This document shows, one piece after another, positions 63,759 to 64,000 of a stretch of DNA of 64,000 nt. This DNA is from Lachnospiraceae bacterium (GTDB lineage: Bacteria; Bacillota_A; Clostridia; Lachnospirales; Lachnospiraceae). Where the stretch lies: the NCBI GenBank assembly GCA_021770615.1, contig JAETQR010000002.1:79471-143470 (forward strand), given 5' to 3'. Under the pieces are notes generated by a model. It ran no database searches, was not told the origin of the DNA, and worked only from the letters and a program-made list of their open reading frames with translations. Position numbers and translations under genes: made by a program. Position 1 is the first letter of the stretch; each line of letters begins with the position of its first letter.

Positions 63759-63870
63759 AAAATCAATTCTTAGCGCTTGCAATTTATAAAGAGATGATGA
63801 AACTTCATATAGCAGCGGGGATATGAAGTTCACTGATCCCAACAAATTGCAAGCGCTAAAAATTGATTTT
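63759..63870. repeat. Long palindrome at the right end
   Basis: Nested arms: AAAATCAATT (63759-63768) with AATTGATTTT (63861-63870), then TTAGCGCTTGCAATTT (63770-63785) with AAATTGCAAGCGCTAA (63844-63859), and an inner stem AACTTCATAT (63801-63810) with ATATGAAGTT (63821-63830). No gene lies inside. The gene-free stretch 63625-63992 holds this, the 14-bp palindrome above, and a short inverted repeat at its right end. Confidence 0.8.
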
Positions 63871-63925
63871 CATATGTCATCTGTCGTTGGAGTAAAGATT
63901 TAGACAGTTGATAAAAAAATTAAAA

Positions 63926-64000
63926 GAGTATTGGTTCCTTGAGGTATAATGATCTTACCACAAATCCAACACCGAAAGGAGAGCCAATACTCATGGATAT
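63926..64000 (+). CDS. Start of an unknown gene, possibly an insertion-sequence transposase
   Basis: GAGTATTGG (63926-63934) and CCAATACTC (63984-63992) form a short inverted repeat. The second copy ends exactly at an ATG (63993) preceded by AAAGGAG. A TATAAT (63945-63950) lies between them, without a clear -35. Two and a half codons are inside the window. The tight inverted repeat at a gene start suggests an insertion-sequence end, but the product cannot be seen. Confidence 0.35.

Overview
The window looks like a chromosome segment of an anaerobic, spore-forming, probably gut-associated Lachnospiraceae-type Clostridium relative (Bacillota). The evidence is spmA/spmB spore-maturation genes, addAB, a LytTR/GHKL agr quorum-sensing locus, strong AGGAGG ribosome-binding sites, BspA-like and cohesin surface proteins, and moderate G+C. 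Genus cannot be fixed from the sequence alone. No tRNA, rRNA, CRISPR array or prophage was seen.

Layout. 1-870: an invertible promoter between two 26-bp Hin/Gin-type sites, with its serine invertase on one side and the first codons of an unknown gene on the other. 1.1-5.0 kb (+): DUF3237 protein, TSCPD protein, a candidate preQ1 riboswitch with queT, a VanY-like carboxypeptidase, an acyltransferase and a small membrane protein. 5.1-8.8 kb (-): cytidylate-kinase-like protein, ArsB/NhaD-type permease and putP. 8.9-10.2 kb (+): pdp. 10.3-15.7 kb (-): BspA-like LRR surface protein, a chemoreceptor, a small membrane protein and tmcAL. 15.7-16.5 kb: no gene, but three consecutive long palindromes. 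16.5-17.3 kb (+): M14 peptidase. 17.3-22.8 kb (-): cysD-cysN-cysC followed by an arylsulfotransferase, an activated-sulfate operon with no reductase. 22.8-42.2 kb (-): membrane proteins, radA, clpC, two wall/surface proteins, a methyltransferase, addBA and nadE.

42.2-48.7 kb is the regulatory core. A gene-free 0.5 kb holds a likely 6S RNA with its promoter. It is followed by an agr system in the unusual transcription order agrA-agrC-agrD-agrB; the 47-codon agrD is short and easily missed. The agr genes are bracketed by two copies of a two-gene XRE-regulator module whose promoters share a 15-bp identical element, with an extra LytTR regulator and a fifth XRE gene downstream. 48.7-59.1 kb is one compact signalling operon with a clear promoter and terminator: HD-GYP response regulator, histidine kinase, a second response regulator with a degenerate HD-GYP domain, then cheR, cheB, cheY, cheA, cheW and a chemoreceptor. 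It contains no cheC, cheD or flagellar gene. 59.2-63.6 kb (-): spmA/spmB and a three-gene ABC-2 exporter. The right edge has another long palindrome and the start of a gene that may belong to an insertion sequence.

The most distinctive points are the invertible promoter (OFF here for the left-hand gene), the agr locus inside duplicated regulator modules, the PAPS-forming operon ending in an AssT-type sulfotransferase, and the degenerate HD-GYP protein inside the chemotaxis operon. Functions are inferred from motifs and gene order; no database search was run.
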